Notes: generated by a model from the sequence alone, not told the origin. DNA of 64,000 nucleotides from Halomonas sp. M4R1S46 (GCF_025725685.1 NZ_CP107008.1:1240001-1304000), one strand, 5' to 3'; counted from the first letter of the stretch, positions 43,449-52,727 are shown. Program-made: numbers and translations.

Positions 43449-44222
43449 ATGCAGGATTTCATCGCCGTGATCCCGGCACGCTTCGCCTCCACGCGGCTGC
43501 CGGGCAAGCCGCTGCTCGAGATCGCCGGTGAGCCGATGGTTGCCCATGTCTGGCGTCAGGCGCTGGCCAGTGCCGCCGGCCGGGTGGTGGTGGCCACCGA
43601 CGACGAGCGCATCCGCGGGGCGATGGCCGGCTATGGTGCCGAGGTGGTGATGACGCGCGACGACCACCCCTCGGGCACCGACCGCCTGGCCGAGGTGGCC
43701 GAGCGGCTGGGCCTGGCGGACGAGGCGGTGGTGGTCAACGTGCAGGGCGACGAGCCGCTGCTGCCGCCGGCGTTGATCGACCAGGTGGCGAGTCGCCTGT
43801 TCGCCGATCCCGGTGCCTCGATCGCCACCCTGGCGGAGCCCATCGGCGACGTCGAGACGCTCTTCAACGCCAATGCGGTGAAGGTGGTCCGGGCCCTGTC
43901 GGGACGCGCGCTGTACTTCTCCCGGGCGCCCATCCCCTGGGACCGCGACGCCTTCGCCTCCCGGCCCGAGTGGCTCGAGACCGATGCCTGGCTGCGCCAT
44001 ATCGGCCTCTACGCCTATCGCGTCGGCTTCCTCGCCGAGTACCGGGACTGGTCGCCATCCCCTCTCGAGCGGCTCGAGCAGCTCGAGCAGCTGCGTGCCC
44101 TGCACCATGGCCATGCCATCCAGGTCGCCCTGGCGAGCCAGCCGCATCCGGCCGGCGTCGATACCGCCGAGGACCTGGAGCGGGTTCGCGAGGCGGTACG
44201 GACCGCCGGGGGAGGTCGGTGA
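43449..44222 (+). CDS. kdsB: 3-deoxy-manno-octulosonate cytidylyltransferase
   Basis: Activates KDO as CMP-KDO for lipopolysaccharide core synthesis. N-terminal FIAVIPARFASTRLPGKPLL, then VVATDDERIRGA, SGTDRLAEV, VVNVQGDEPLLPP with the metal Asp, and the C-terminal HIGLYAYRVGFLAEY. Length is 257 residues. SD GAGGA lies 5 bases before the ATG. Stop shares one base with the next start (TGATG). Confidence 0.96.
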   Translation: MQDFIAVIPARFASTRLPGKPLLEIAGEPMVAHVWRQALASAAGRVVVATDDERIRGAMAGYGAEVVMTRDDHPSGTDRLAEVAERLGLADEAVVVNVQGDEPLLPPALIDQVASRLFADPGASIATLAEPIGDVETLFNANAVKVVRALSGRALYFSRAPIPWDRDAFASRPEWLETDAWLRHIGLYAYRVGFLAEYRDWSPSPLERLEQLEQLRALHHGHAIQVALASQPHPAGVDTAEDLERVREAVRTAGGGR

Positions 44223-44698
44223 TGCGCGTGCTCTTCGTCTGTCTCGGCAACATCTGTCGGTCGCCCACCGCCGAGGGCATGTTCCGGCGCCACCTCGACG
44301 AGGCGGGCCTCTCTGCGCGCGTCGAGGTCGATTCCTGCGGCATCGGTCCCTGGCACGTGGGCAAGGCACCGGATCCCCGCGCCCAGCTGGCGGCCGCCGA
44401 ACGCGGCCTCGACCTCTCCGCCCTGCGAGCCCGCCAGCTGGCGGCGGACGACTTCGCACGCTTCGACTATCTGCTGGCCATGGACCAGGACAACCTCGCG
44501 GCCCTGAAGGCGCAACGACCCGCCGAAAGCGAGGCCCATGTGGGGCTTTTCCTGGACTTCGCCGGCCTTCGGGACCGTGCGGTCCCCGACCCCTACTATG
44601 GCGGTGACCAGGGCTTCGAGGAGGTGCTGGACCTGGTGGAGGCGGCATCCCTGGGACTGGTGGCGGCGCTGCGCCGGCGCCTGGAGGGCGACTCTTGA
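44222..44698 (+). CDS. Low-molecular-weight protein tyrosine phosphatase
   Basis: Cysteine-dependent phosphatase of 158 residues. The N-terminal P-loop VCLGNICRSPTAEG has the C(X5)R catalytic signature with Cys near residue 7. The general acid Asp lies in VPDPYYGGDQGFEE near residue 125, followed by the VEAASLGLVAAL helix. Substrates are unknown; relatives beside capsule operons control tyrosine kinases, but none is seen here. The junction with murB is a TTGA overlap. Confidence 0.93.
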   Translation: MRVLFVCLGNICRSPTAEGMFRRHLDEAGLSARVEVDSCGIGPWHVGKAPDPRAQLAAAERGLDLSALRARQLAADDFARFDYLLAMDQDNLAALKAQRPAESEAHVGLFLDFAGLRDRAVPDPYYGGDQGFEEVLDLVEAASLGLVAALRRRLEGDS

Positions 44699-45720
44699 GC
44701 CTCGTGCTGCAGCACGAGGTCGATCTCGCCGGGGCCAATACCCTGGGGCTGCCCTGTGTCGCCGAGCGTGTCGCGGCGCCGCGGACCCTGCCCCAACTGC
44801 GCGAGGCGCTGGGCACGGCCCGGGCCCGCGCCTGGCCGACCCTGCTGCTCGGCGGCGGCAGTAACCTGATCCTTCCCGCACGCCTCCCCGGCCTGGTGCT
44901 GCGTCCCGCCATGGCCGAGTGGTGGCTCGAGGACGACGGCGGCGACGAGGTCAGGGTGCATGCCGAGGCCGGCGTGGTCTGGCACGAGCTGGTCATGGCC
45001 CTGGCCCGACGCGGCCTCTGGGGCCTGGAGAACCTGGCGCTGATCCCGGGGCATTGCGGCGCGGCACCGATCCAGAACATCGGCGCCTATGGCGTGGAGC
45101 TCTGCGACGTGCTCGAGGCCGTGCACCTGGTCCATCTCGACGAGGGCGGCGAGGCCGTCCTGGCCCCCGAGGACTGTGCGTTCGGCTATCGTGACAGCGT
45201 CTTCAAGGGGGCCCTGGCGGGGCGGGTAGTGATCACCCGGCTGGTCATGCGCCTGTCGCGTCGAGCGGCTCCCCGCCTGGCATACGGCGATCTGGCGAGC
45301 CGGGTCGGTGCCGCGCCGACGCCCCTCGGCGTGGCCGAGGCGGTCTGCGCCGTGCGTCGCGAGAAACTGCCCGATCCCGCCACGCTGGGCAATGCCGGCA
45401 GCTTCTTCAAGAACCCGGTGGTGTCGCCGGCCGCGGCCGAGCGCCTGCTGCAGGCCCACCCCGACCTGCCGCACTTTCCCCAGCCGGGGGGCGGGGTCAA
45501 GCTCGCCGCCGGCTGGCTGATCGACCGCTGCGGCCTCAAGGGCTGGCGCCGGGGACACTTCGGGGTCCACGACCGTCAGGCACTGGTCCTGGTGCATCAC
45601 GGCGGGGGCAGTGCCGAGGAACTGCTGCGCTTTGCCGGCGCCGTGGCCGCCGAGGTGCAGGGGCGCTTCGGTATCGCGCTCGAGCGCGAGCCGCGCCGGG
45701 CCGAGGCTCTCGCCGGCTAG
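44695..45720 (+). CDS. murB: UDP-N-acetylenolpyruvoylglucosamine reductase
   Basis: FAD-dependent reductase making UDP-MurNAc. Blocks: NTLGLPCVAERV at the N-terminus, LLLGGGSNLILPA (FAD), LENLALIPGHCGAAPIQNIGAYG, FGYRDSVFKGAL, NAGSFFKNPVV with the proton-donating Ser, and PQPGGGVKLAAGWLIDRCGLKG. The 341 residues fit type I MurB of E. coli. The start is TTG at 44695, with GGAGGG about 6 bases before it; a GTG at 44704 is a weaker option. Confidence 0.95.
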   Translation: MSLVLQHEVDLAGANTLGLPCVAERVAAPRTLPQLREALGTARARAWPTLLLGGGSNLILPARLPGLVLRPAMAEWWLEDDGGDEVRVHAEAGVVWHELVMALARRGLWGLENLALIPGHCGAAPIQNIGAYGVELCDVLEAVHLVHLDEGGEAVLAPEDCAFGYRDSVFKGALAGRVVITRLVMRLSRRAAPRLAYGDLASRVGAAPTPLGVAEAVCAVRREKLPDPATLGNAGSFFKNPVVSPAAAERLLQAHPDLPHFPQPGGGVKLAAGWLIDRCGLKGWRRGHFGVHDRQALVLVHHGGGSAEELLRFAGAVAAEVQGRFGIALEREPRRAEALAG

Positions 45721-45771
45721 CCACGGCGGCCGCGTCGACGACGCGAGGCGACAACGCCGCCCTGGAACGAC

Positions 45772-45803
45772 AAACGCCCGTGGCCTTGGCCACGGGCGTT
45801 TTC
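45772..45803. terminator. Bidirectional terminator between murB and rne
   Basis: A perfect 14-base inverted repeat (45772-45785 with 45788-45801) with AAA before and TTTTC after lies between the convergent murB and rne stop codons. Confidence 0.93.
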
Positions 45804-45823
45804 ATCGTCGGACAGGGCCGCGC

Positions 45824-48800
45824 TCAGCCCTTGTTGCCCTCCTGGCGTTTCGCCTCCTGCTCGCGCCGGCGGATCTCCCGCGGGTCGTTATGGGCGCGGC
45901 GACGGCGGCGACGCGTGGTCGGCGTTTCCTCGCTCTTGGCCTCGGCCTGAGGTTTCGGCTGGGACTCGGCCTGGGGCTCGGGTTTCTCGGCCTTGGCTTC
46001 TGCCTTGGGCTCGGGCTTGGCTTCCGGCTTGGGCTCTTGCCTGGCCTTTGACTCGGTCTGGGCTTCCGGTTGGGCCTCTGCCTTGGGCTCGCCTTTGGCG
46101 TCCGTCCGGGGCTGCGCCTTGGCCTCTGTCTTGGGCTCGGGCTTCTCGGCCTTGGCGTCCGCCTGGGGCTGCGGCTTGGCCTGAGCCTCCGGCTGGGCTT
46201 CTGCCTTGGGCTTGGTCTCGCCTTTGGCGTCCGTCCGGGGCTGCGGCTTGGCCTGAGCCTCCGGCTGGGCCTCTGCCTTGGGCTTGGTCTCGCCTTTGGC
46301 GTCCGCCTGGGGCTGCGGCTTGGCCTGAGCCTCCGGTTGGGCCTCTGCCTTGGGCTTGGTCTCGCCTTCGGCGTCCGCCTGGGGCTGCGGCTTGGCCTGA
46401 GCCTCCGGCTGGGCTTCTGCCTTGGGCTTGGTCTCGCCTTCGGCTTCCGTCCGGGGCTGCGGCTTGGCCTGAGTCTCCGGCTGGGCCTCTGCCTTGGGCT
46501 TCTCGGCCTTGGCGTCCGTCCTGGGCTGCGGCTTGGCCTGAGCCTCCGGCTGGGCTTCTGCCTTGGGCTTGGTCTCGCCTTCGGCGTCCGTCCGGGGCTG
46601 CGGCTTGGCCTGAGCCTCCGGCTGGGCCCCTGCCTTGGGCTCGGCCTTGGCGTCCGCCTGGGGCTGCGCCTTGGCCTGAGTCTCCGGCTGGGCCCCTGCC
46701 TTGGGCTTCTCGGCCTTGGCGTCCGTCCGGGGCTGCGGCTTGGCCTGAGCCTCCGGCTGGGCCCCTGCCTTGGGCTCGGCCTTGGCGTCCGCCTGGGGCT
46801 GCGGCTTGGCCTGAGCCTCCGGCTGGGCCCCTGCCTCGGGCTCGGCCTTGACGTCCGCCTGGGGCTGCGCCTTGGCCTGAGCTTCCGGCTGGGCCTCTGC
46901 CTTGGGCTCGGCCTTGGCGTCCGCCTGGGGCTGTGACTTGGCCTGAGCTTCGGCCTGGGCCTCGGCCTCGCCGGTCGCGGCCTGGGCAGCCTCGGCCTGC
47001 AGGCGCTGTTGCTCGGCCTCGGCCTGGGGGTTCAGCGCATGCTGGCGGCTGCGCTGACGCGGGTTGTTACGCGTGCGCTTGGGCTTGGCATCCGCGGCGG
47101 AGGCCTCTACCGGTGCCTCGGTCTTCTGGGACGTCGAGGTGGCCGCGGTGTCGGCCTTGCCGCGCTCCCCGGCGGTGTCCTGGGGCTTGCGGGTATCCTG
47201 GGACTTGCCGCGACCATCCTGACCCTTGCGAGCCTCCTGGGGCTTGCGGCCGTCATCCTGGCGACGGCCGCGGCCACCGCGGTTGCCGCGGCCCTGGCTC
47301 TCCGCCTGGTCCGGCCGGTCCTCGGTGGCCTGACGCCCCTTGGGTGCCCGGCTGTCGTCGCGGCCACCCTCGCCGCGCTGGCCACGACGCTGCCGCTGGC
47401 GGCCGTTGCCGCCGGAGGCCTTGTCGTCACGCTCCCGGGCAGCGCCGGACGGGCGGGAATCGCGAGCCGTGCGCTCCTCGCTCTGGCGCGGCGTGGTCGG
47501 CTGGGCCGCCGACGGTCCGCTGGCTTCCTCGCCGCCGAGCAGGCGGGTGAAGCCCTTCACCAGGCGACCCAGCACGCCTTCCCGGGTGGCCGGGGCGGGG
47601 GGCGCCGCCGGGGCCGGTTTCACGGCCGCGGCGGGTGTCTCGTCGGCCACCTTGGCGGGGGCCTCCTGCTGCAGCGAGGCGGGCGCCGGCTCGTGGTGGA
47701 CCACGGTCTTGACCGCCGCCTCGTCCCGCTTGACCGGCTTGCCGAAGGCCGCCTCGGGCTCCTTGCCGATCTCGGTCTCGGTGGGCAGCTCGAAGCTGGA
47801 CAGGCTGGCCGTGCCTTCCTCGTCGACATGGTCGTCACGCAGGCGCTGCACGTCGTAGTGGGGGGTGTCCATGTCCGGGTTGGGCAACAGCACCACCCGC
47901 ACGCCCTGACGGCGCTCGATCTCGGCCAGCACGCTGCGCTTCTCGTTGAGCAGGTAGGTGGCCACCGGCACCGGCAGGATGGCGCGGATCTGGGCGCTGC
48001 GCTCCTTCATGGCCTCCTCCTCGAGGAGGCGCATGACCGACAGTGAGAGGGAGCGCACGTCGCGGATGGTGCCCTGGCCGTCGCAGCGCGGGCAGACCAC
48101 GCCGCTGGTCTCGCCCAGGGAGGGGCGCAGACGCTGGCGGGACATCTCCATCAGGCCGAAGCGCGAGATGCGGCCGATCTGCACCCGGGCGCGATCGAGC
48201 TTGAGGGCATCGCGCATGCGGTTCTCGACCTCGCGCTGGTTGCGCGCCGGGCTCATGTCGATGAAGTCGATGACCACCAGGCCGCCGATATCGCGCAGGC
48301 GCAGTTGGCGGGCGATCTCGTCGGCGGCCTCGCTGTTGGTCTGCAGCGCGGTCTCCTCGATATCGCTGCCGCGGGTGGCCCGGGCCGAGTTGATGTCGAT
48401 GGAGACCAGCGCCTCGGTGTGGTCGATGACGATGGACCCGCCGGACGGCAGCTTGACCTCGCGCTCGTAGGCGGTCTCGATCTGGGATTCGATCTGGAAG
48501 CGCGAAAACAGCGGCACCTCATCGGCGTAGCGCTTGATCTTCTGCTGGTAGGAGGGCATCACCTGGCGGATGAAGGCCAGGGCCTCCTGATGCACCTGCT
48601 CGCTGTCGATCAGTACCTCGCCGATGTCCTGGCGCAGGTAGTCGCGCATGGCGCGGATGATGACGTTGGATTCCCGGTAGATCAGGAAGGGAGCGGGGTG
48701 CTTGCCGGCCTCCTCGGTGATCGACTCCCAGACCTGCACCAGGTAGTCGAGGTCCCACTGCAGTTCCTCGGTGGAGCGGCCGATGCCGGCGGTGCGCACG

Positions 48801-49294
48801 ATCAGGCCCATCTTGTCGGGCACGGTCAGCTGGCTCATGGCTTCCTTGAGCTGGCTGCGTTCCTCGCCCTCGATGCGCCGGGAGATGCCGCCGGCGCGGG
48901 CGTTGTTCGGCATCAGCACCAGGAAACGGCCGGCCAGGCTGATGAAGGTGGTCAGGGCCGCGCCCTTGTTGCCACGCTCCTCCTTGTCGACCTGGACGAT
49001 GACTTCCTGGCCTTCCTTGAGCACTTCCTTGATGCTGGGGCGGCCCGAGGGCTCCTTGACGAAGTACTCGCGGGAGATTTCCTTGAGGGGGAGGAAGCCG
49101 TGGCGGTCGGCGCCGAAGTCGACGAAGGCGGCTTCGAGGGAGGGTTCCACGCGGGTGATCTTGCCGCGATAGATGTTGGCTTTCTTCTGCTCCCGGGCAC
49201 CGGATTCGATGTCCAGGTCGTAGAGGCGTTGTCCATCGACCAGGGCGACGCGCAGCTCTTCGGGCTGGGTCGCGTTGATGAGCATCCGTTTCAT
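45824..49294 (-). CDS. rne: Ribonuclease E with long repetitive C-terminal tail
   Basis: Endoribonuclease for mRNA decay and rRNA/tRNA processing. Start MKRMLINATQPEE at 49294. The S1 domain, the catalytic Asp pair around VSIDINSARATRGSDIE and GGLVVIDFIDM, and the zinc link CPRCDGQG (about residue 403) make up the conserved half, about residues 1-510. The rest (to 1156) is disordered: an Arg/Gly/Asp-rich RNA-binding part around 600-710, then about 12 copies of a 22-24 residue Lys/Ala/Gln/Pro repeat, then a basic end RRRRRRAHNDPREIRR. Longer than the E. coli enzyme. Transcribed alone from a distant promoter. Confidence 0.96.
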   Translation of the reverse strand: MKRMLINATQPEELRVALVDGQRLYDLDIESGAREQKKANIYRGKITRVEPSLEAAFVDFGADRHGFLPLKEISREYFVKEPSGRPSIKEVLKEGQEVIVQVDKEERGNKGAALTTFISLAGRFLVLMPNNARAGGISRRIEGEERSQLKEAMSQLTVPDKMGLIVRTAGIGRSTEELQWDLDYLVQVWESITEEAGKHPAPFLIYRESNVIIRAMRDYLRQDIGEVLIDSEQVHQEALAFIRQVMPSYQQKIKRYADEVPLFSRFQIESQIETAYEREVKLPSGGSIVIDHTEALVSIDINSARATRGSDIEETALQTNSEAADEIARQLRLRDIGGLVVIDFIDMSPARNQREVENRMRDALKLDRARVQIGRISRFGLMEMSRQRLRPSLGETSGVVCPRCDGQGTIRDVRSLSLSVMRLLEEEAMKERSAQIRAILPVPVATYLLNEKRSVLAEIERRQGVRVVLLPNPDMDTPHYDVQRLRDDHVDEEGTASLSSFELPTETEIGKEPEAAFGKPVKRDEAAVKTVVHHEPAPASLQQEAPAKVADETPAAAVKPAPAAPPAPATREGVLGRLVKGFTRLLGGEEASGPSAAQPTTPRQSEERTARDSRPSGAARERDDKASGGNGRQRQRRGQRGEGGRDDSRAPKGRQATEDRPDQAESQGRGNRGGRGRRQDDGRKPQEARKGQDGRGKSQDTRKPQDTAGERGKADTAATSTSQKTEAPVEASAADAKPKRTRNNPRQRSRQHALNPQAEAEQQRLQAEAAQAATGEAEAQAEAQAKSQPQADAKAEPKAEAQPEAQAKAQPQADVKAEPEAGAQPEAQAKPQPQADAKAEPKAGAQPEAQAKPQPRTDAKAEKPKAGAQPETQAKAQPQADAKAEPKAGAQPEAQAKPQPRTDAEGETKPKAEAQPEAQAKPQPRTDAKAEKPKAEAQPETQAKPQPRTEAEGETKPKAEAQPEAQAKPQPQADAEGETKPKAEAQPEAQAKPQPQADAKGETKPKAEAQPEAQAKPQPRTDAKGETKPKAEAQPEAQAKPQPQADAKAEKPEPKTEAKAQPRTDAKGEPKAEAQPEAQTESKARQEPKPEAKPEPKAEAKAEKPEPQAESQPKPQAEAKSEETPTTRRRRRRAHNDPREIRRREQEAKRQEGNKG
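46047..46935. repeat. Coding tandem repeats in the rne tail
   Basis: About twelve 66-72 base repeats encode variants of AQPEAQAKPQPQADAK alternating with AEPK, AEKPK or GETKPK endings. The variants are shuffled, not in order, which points to unequal recombination followed by gene conversion. Confidence 0.9.
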
Positions 49295-49912
49295 GTCGTC
49301 TCGCAAAATGGACGCGCCGGTGGGCGCCCAGGGAGCCTCTCTCACCTGATGCCGACCGGTGGCGAGGCCCGGTTTCCGGCCAATGTCGTGCGATTCCGGC
49401 TGTTCAATAGCGTGCTATTCGTCTCCGGGATCGCCAAACTTGTCTCGAAATCCAGGCCTCTCACGGCGATCGGTCAAGCCCGAGAGGCTTCCGTGCGTCG
49501 GCGAAGGCGAACCGCTGGGTGCTGCGTGCTTGTGCTCAGCGCATGTCGCGGATGCGGAACTGCGCCCGGCCGTGTCGGGGCTCCGGTGGAGGCCGCCCGG
49601 CACGGCATGATCATGTTGAGTACGGGGCGGAGGCAGGACATGTCTCGGCGGGTCTTCGCCCATCCGGCCCTGCGGTCACCGCCAACACCTGGCATTCATC
49701 GATTCGCCAACGCCGGCCTCCGGCACGATGTTGTACGTATCCCGTGATCGCCGCCCGTTCATCGGGGCGGGGCGGGCGTGGCGTTGTATCGCTTGCTTGT
49801 CGGCGGCGGGACCTCGAATCGGCGAGTGTCGTCGCGGCCTGATCTTTTCGCTCCGGCCTGCGTGTCTGTCGTGCAGGCGCTCTAACGGGCCAGAGTCGAC
49901 CCACTGGAGCGA
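49295..49912 (-). promoter_or_regulatory. Long 5' leader of rne
   Basis: If the promoter at 49919-49947 is right, rne has a leader of about 600 nt with no ORF that I can support. It contains hairpins: 49406-49419 (AATAG/CTATT, 4-base loop), 49456-49462 with 49482-49488 (7 bp), and a smaller stem around 49476-49490 that competes with the previous one. RNase E of E. coli controls its own mRNA through hairpins in a 361-nt leader, so autoregulation is likely here. Confidence 0.6.
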
Positions 49913-49918
49913 GTTGGC

Positions 49919-49947
49919 AATATAACAGTAAAGGGGGTGACCGGCAA
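49919..49947 (-). promoter_or_regulatory. Candidate rne promoter
   Basis: On the minus strand TTGCCG (49947-49942), a 17-base spacer and TATATT (49924-49919). This is the best promoter in the 722-base gap between rne and rluC. The rest of the gap up to 50016 shows only a TAGAAT (49976-49981) and a small TGCGG/CCGCA hairpin (49981-49995) before rluC. Confidence 0.65.
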
Positions 49948-50016
49948 TTGGGCGGCAGGATGGCGCGCACTGCGATAGAATGCGGCTTTTCCGCAGGTTG
50001 CCAGTGGAGTGTCGGC

Positions 50017-50964
50017 ATGGCCGAGGGCCGCGAAGTACAGTGGGTGGAAGTGACCGAGGGCCAGGTGGGTCAGCGGGTCGACAACTTCCTGATGACGCGC
50101 ATGAAGGGAGCGCCCCGGGCGCTGATCTACCGCATCGTGCGCAAGGGCGAGGTGCGCGTGAACAAGAAACGCGTCAAGGCCGACACCCGGCTGGCGCTGG
50201 GGGATGTGGTGCGTATCCCGCCGCTGCGGCTGGCTCCCCGGGAGGCGGTGCGCGAGGTCAGCGACAACCTGCGCAACCTGCTGGCCGGCAGCGTGCTGCT
50301 GGAAGGCCGCGACTGGCTGGTGATCAACAAGCCCTCGGGGCTCGCCGTGCACGGCGGCAGCGGGGTCAAGATCGGCCTGATCGAGGCCCTGCGCCAGGTT
50401 CGCGAGGATCTGGACTTCCTCGAGCTGGTGCATCGTCTCGATCGTGATACCTCGGGCTGCCTGCTGCTGGCGAAGTCGCGTTCCGCCCTGCTGACCCTGA
50501 ACAATGCCCTCAAGCGTCACGAGATGACCAAGCAGTACCTGGCGCTGGTGGCCGGACGCTGGCCGGCGCGGCGCGACTTCGTCAGCGCGCGGCTGGATCG
50601 CTTCGACGCCGGCAACGGCGAGCGGCGGGTGCGGGTGGATCCGGCCGGCAAGGTGGCCCGGACCCGCTTCGCGGTGCGCGAGGCCTTCGCCGGCGCGACC
50701 CTGGTCGAGGCGGAGCCGATCACCGGCCGTACCCACCAGATCCGCGTGCATGCCGCCCATGCCGGCCATCCGCTGCTCGGCGACGACAAGTACGGCACCC
50801 GGGAGGGCGGGCGTCTCGCCGCCCGGCTGCGGCTGTCGCGGCTCTTCCTGCATGCCGCCGCGCTGACCTTTCCCGAGCCGACCAGCGGCAGGCCCGTGAA
50901 AATCCGCGCCCCCTTGGGCGAGGAACTCGACGCGGTGCTCGGCCGTGCCCGCCAGGACCGCTGA
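50017..50964 (+). CDS. rluC: 23S rRNA pseudouridine synthase RluC
   Basis: Makes pseudouridines 955, 2504 and 2580 in 23S rRNA (E. coli numbering). N-terminal S4 RNA-binding domain (RVDNFLMTRMKGAPRALIYR, then GEVRVNKKRVKAD) is followed by the catalytic domain with HRLDRDTSGCLLLAKS, the catalytic Asp being in RLDRDT near residue 144, and the ending GRTHQIRVHAAHAGHPLLGD. Start at 50017 has GGAG 8 bases upstream, giving 315 residues. Divergent from rne, the same arrangement as E. coli. Confidence 0.95.
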   Translation: MAEGREVQWVEVTEGQVGQRVDNFLMTRMKGAPRALIYRIVRKGEVRVNKKRVKADTRLALGDVVRIPPLRLAPREAVREVSDNLRNLLAGSVLLEGRDWLVINKPSGLAVHGGSGVKIGLIEALRQVREDLDFLELVHRLDRDTSGCLLLAKSRSALLTLNNALKRHEMTKQYLALVAGRWPARRDFVSARLDRFDAGNGERRVRVDPAGKVARTRFAVREAFAGATLVEAEPITGRTHQIRVHAAHAGHPLLGDDKYGTREGGRLAARLRLSRLFLHAAALTFPEPTSGRPVKIRAPLGEELDAVLGRARQDR

Positions 50965-50974
50965 GGGGATGCCC

Positions 50975-51625
50975 ATGCGCTATCGTTTGATGATCTTCGA
51001 CTGGGACGGCACCCTGATGGATTCCGTGGCCCGCATCGTCGCCTGCATGCAGGCCGCGGGGCGCGACATCGGCTGGGGGGAGTTCGGCGAGGACGAGGTG
51101 CGAGATATCATCGGCCTGGGCCTGCCCGAGGCCATCGCGCGGCTCTGCCCGGGTATCGACCCCGAGCGTGCCGAGGCGCTGCGAGGCCGCTACGCCTACC
51201 ACTTCGTCGAGGGGGACGTCACCCCGATGCCCTTCTATCCCGGGGTCGCCGAAGGTCTGGATCGGCTGCGTGCCCATGATACGACCCGCCTGGCGGTGGC
51301 CACCGGCAAGAGCCGGCGGGGGCTCGACCGAGTCTTTCATGAACGCAGTTGTGGCCACTGGTTCCATGCCAGCCGCACCGCCGACGAGACCCGCTCCAAG
51401 CCCCACCCCCAGATGCTGCAGGAGCTGCTGGAGGAGCTCGGCGTGGCGGTGGAGGAGGCGGTGATGATCGGCGACACCGAATACGACCTGGAGATGGCCC
51501 GGGCCCTGGGGATGGATCGCGTGGCCGTGACCTACGGCGTGCATGTCCCGAAGCGCCTGGCGGCGAGCCGACCGGTGTTCACCGCCGAGGCCTTTCCCGA
51601 ACTCATCGACTGGCTGCACGCCTGA
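50975..51625 (+). CDS. HAD-family hydrolase, phosphoglycolate-phosphatase-like
   Basis: Haloacid-dehalogenase phosphatase of 216 residues. Motif I FDWDGTLMDS with the nucleophile Asp, motif II in LAVATGKSRRGLDR, motif III Lys near ETRSKPHPQML and motif IV VMIGDTEYDLEMARALG are complete. A cap of about 65 helical residues lies between motifs I and II. Substrate cannot be deduced. Start 50975 has GGGG 7 bases before it; 50969 is an alternative. It follows rluC by about 10 bases. Confidence 0.9.
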   Translation: MRYRLMIFDWDGTLMDSVARIVACMQAAGRDIGWGEFGEDEVRDIIGLGLPEAIARLCPGIDPERAEALRGRYAYHFVEGDVTPMPFYPGVAEGLDRLRAHDTTRLAVATGKSRRGLDRVFHERSCGHWFHASRTADETRSKPHPQMLQELLEELGVAVEEAVMIGDTEYDLEMARALGMDRVAVTYGVHVPKRLAASRPVFTAEAFPELIDWLHA

Positions 51626-51650
51626 GCGGCGGCAGGGAGGCAAGCATTTC

Positions 51651-52727
51651 ATGGCCGACGATCGACACGACGACAAGTGGACCCGGGGCCCCGAGCTCAC
51701 CGCCGAGCAGGCGCGCCAGGCAAGGGGCGGTCAGCCGGCGCCGGACGGGGCGGCGGAGGATGCCGAGACGCTGCGCGAGCGCCGGCGCCTCGCCCAGCAG
51801 GCGATGCTCGACCGCTGGATCGACGGGGTGCTCACCGAGCAGCGGCGCTCGCGGCGCTGGAAGCTGTTCTTCCGCTTCTTCTTCATCCTGCTGATCCTGG
51901 CCTCGCTGGCCACCACCCTCTATGGGCTCTTCCTGGTGCCGGGGCCGGTGGCGGCGGAGGGGCCGCACCTGGGGGTGGTGCGCGTGGAGGGCGTCATCGA
52001 CCGCGAATCCCCGGCCAACGCCGAGCGGATCCTCGACGGGGTCGAGCGGGCCTGGAAGGCGCCCGGGGCCGAGGCGGTGGTGCTGCATATCGACAGTCCC
52101 GGCGGCAGTCCGGTCCAGTCCCAGCGCATCCATGACGAGCTGATGCGCCTGCGCGAGCAGGGCGACAAGCCGATCATCGCGGTGATCGAGGATATCGGTG
52201 CCAGTGGTGCCTACTATATCGCCGCGGCGGCGGACGAGATCGTCGCCGCCCCGGCCAGCCTGGTCGGTTCCATCGGGGTGATCCACGCCGGTTTCGGCCT
52301 CGAGGAGGCCATCGACCGGCTCGGCGTGGAGCGACGGGTCTTCACGGCCGGCGACAACAAGGCCTTCCTCGACCCCTTCTCGGACATCTCGGCCGATCAG
52401 CGGGCGTTCTGGCAGGAGGTGCTGGCTACCACCCATCGCCAGTTCATCGAGGACGTCAAGGCCGGCCGGGGCCAGCGGCTGGTCGATGACGAGCGGCTGT
52501 TCAGTGGCCTGATCTGGACCGGTGAACAGGCCCGTGCGCTGGGGCTGGTGGATGACCTCGACAGCCTCGACGGTATCGCCCGGGCGCGCCTCGAGACGCC
52601 GCGGGTCAAGGACTACACACCGCGGCTCGATCCCTTCGAGCGGCTGACACGGCGCTTCGGGCGCGTCGTCGCCGAATGGGTCGGCGTGCCGCGGGCCGAC
52701 TCGCCGCTGCGCTATCAGCTCTATTAG
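51651..52727 (+). CDS. sppA: S49-family signal peptide peptidase
   Basis: Membrane protease that cleaves leftover signal peptides. N-terminal about 65 residues are charged and cytoplasmic, followed by one transmembrane helix (FFRFFFILLILASLATTLYG). The catalytic serine is in EDIGASGAYYIAAAADEI and the general-base lysine in FTAGDNKAFLDPFSD, both as in S49. 358 residues, one catalytic domain, so it is the short type (bacillus SppA or SohB-like), not the long E. coli SppA. It is followed at once by a heptamer array. Confidence 0.93.
   Translation: MADDRHDDKWTRGPELTAEQARQARGGQPAPDGAAEDAETLRERRRLAQQAMLDRWIDGVLTEQRRSRRWKLFFRFFFILLILASLATTLYGLFLVPGPVAAEGPHLGVVRVEGVIDRESPANAERILDGVERAWKAPGAEAVVLHIDSPGGSPVQSQRIHDELMRLREQGDKPIIAVIEDIGASGAYYIAAAADEIVAAPASLVGSIGVIHAGFGLEEAIDRLGVERRVFTAGDNKAFLDPFSDISADQRAFWQEVLATTHRQFIEDVKAGRGQRLVDDERLFSGLIWTGEQARALGLVDDLDSLDGIARARLETPRVKDYTPRLDPFERLTRRFGRVVAEWVGVPRADSPLRYQLY

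Noticed and set aside
46048..46936. Long plus-strand ORFs antisense to rne with repeated Leu/Gly or Trp/Pro stretches
   Set aside because: They are the reverse complement of the repetitive rne tail; GC bias leaves the opposite frames open.
49519..49842. ORFs in the rne-rluC gap as small genes
   Set aside because: No SD, no GC-third-position bias and no recognisable domain; the region fits an rne leader better.
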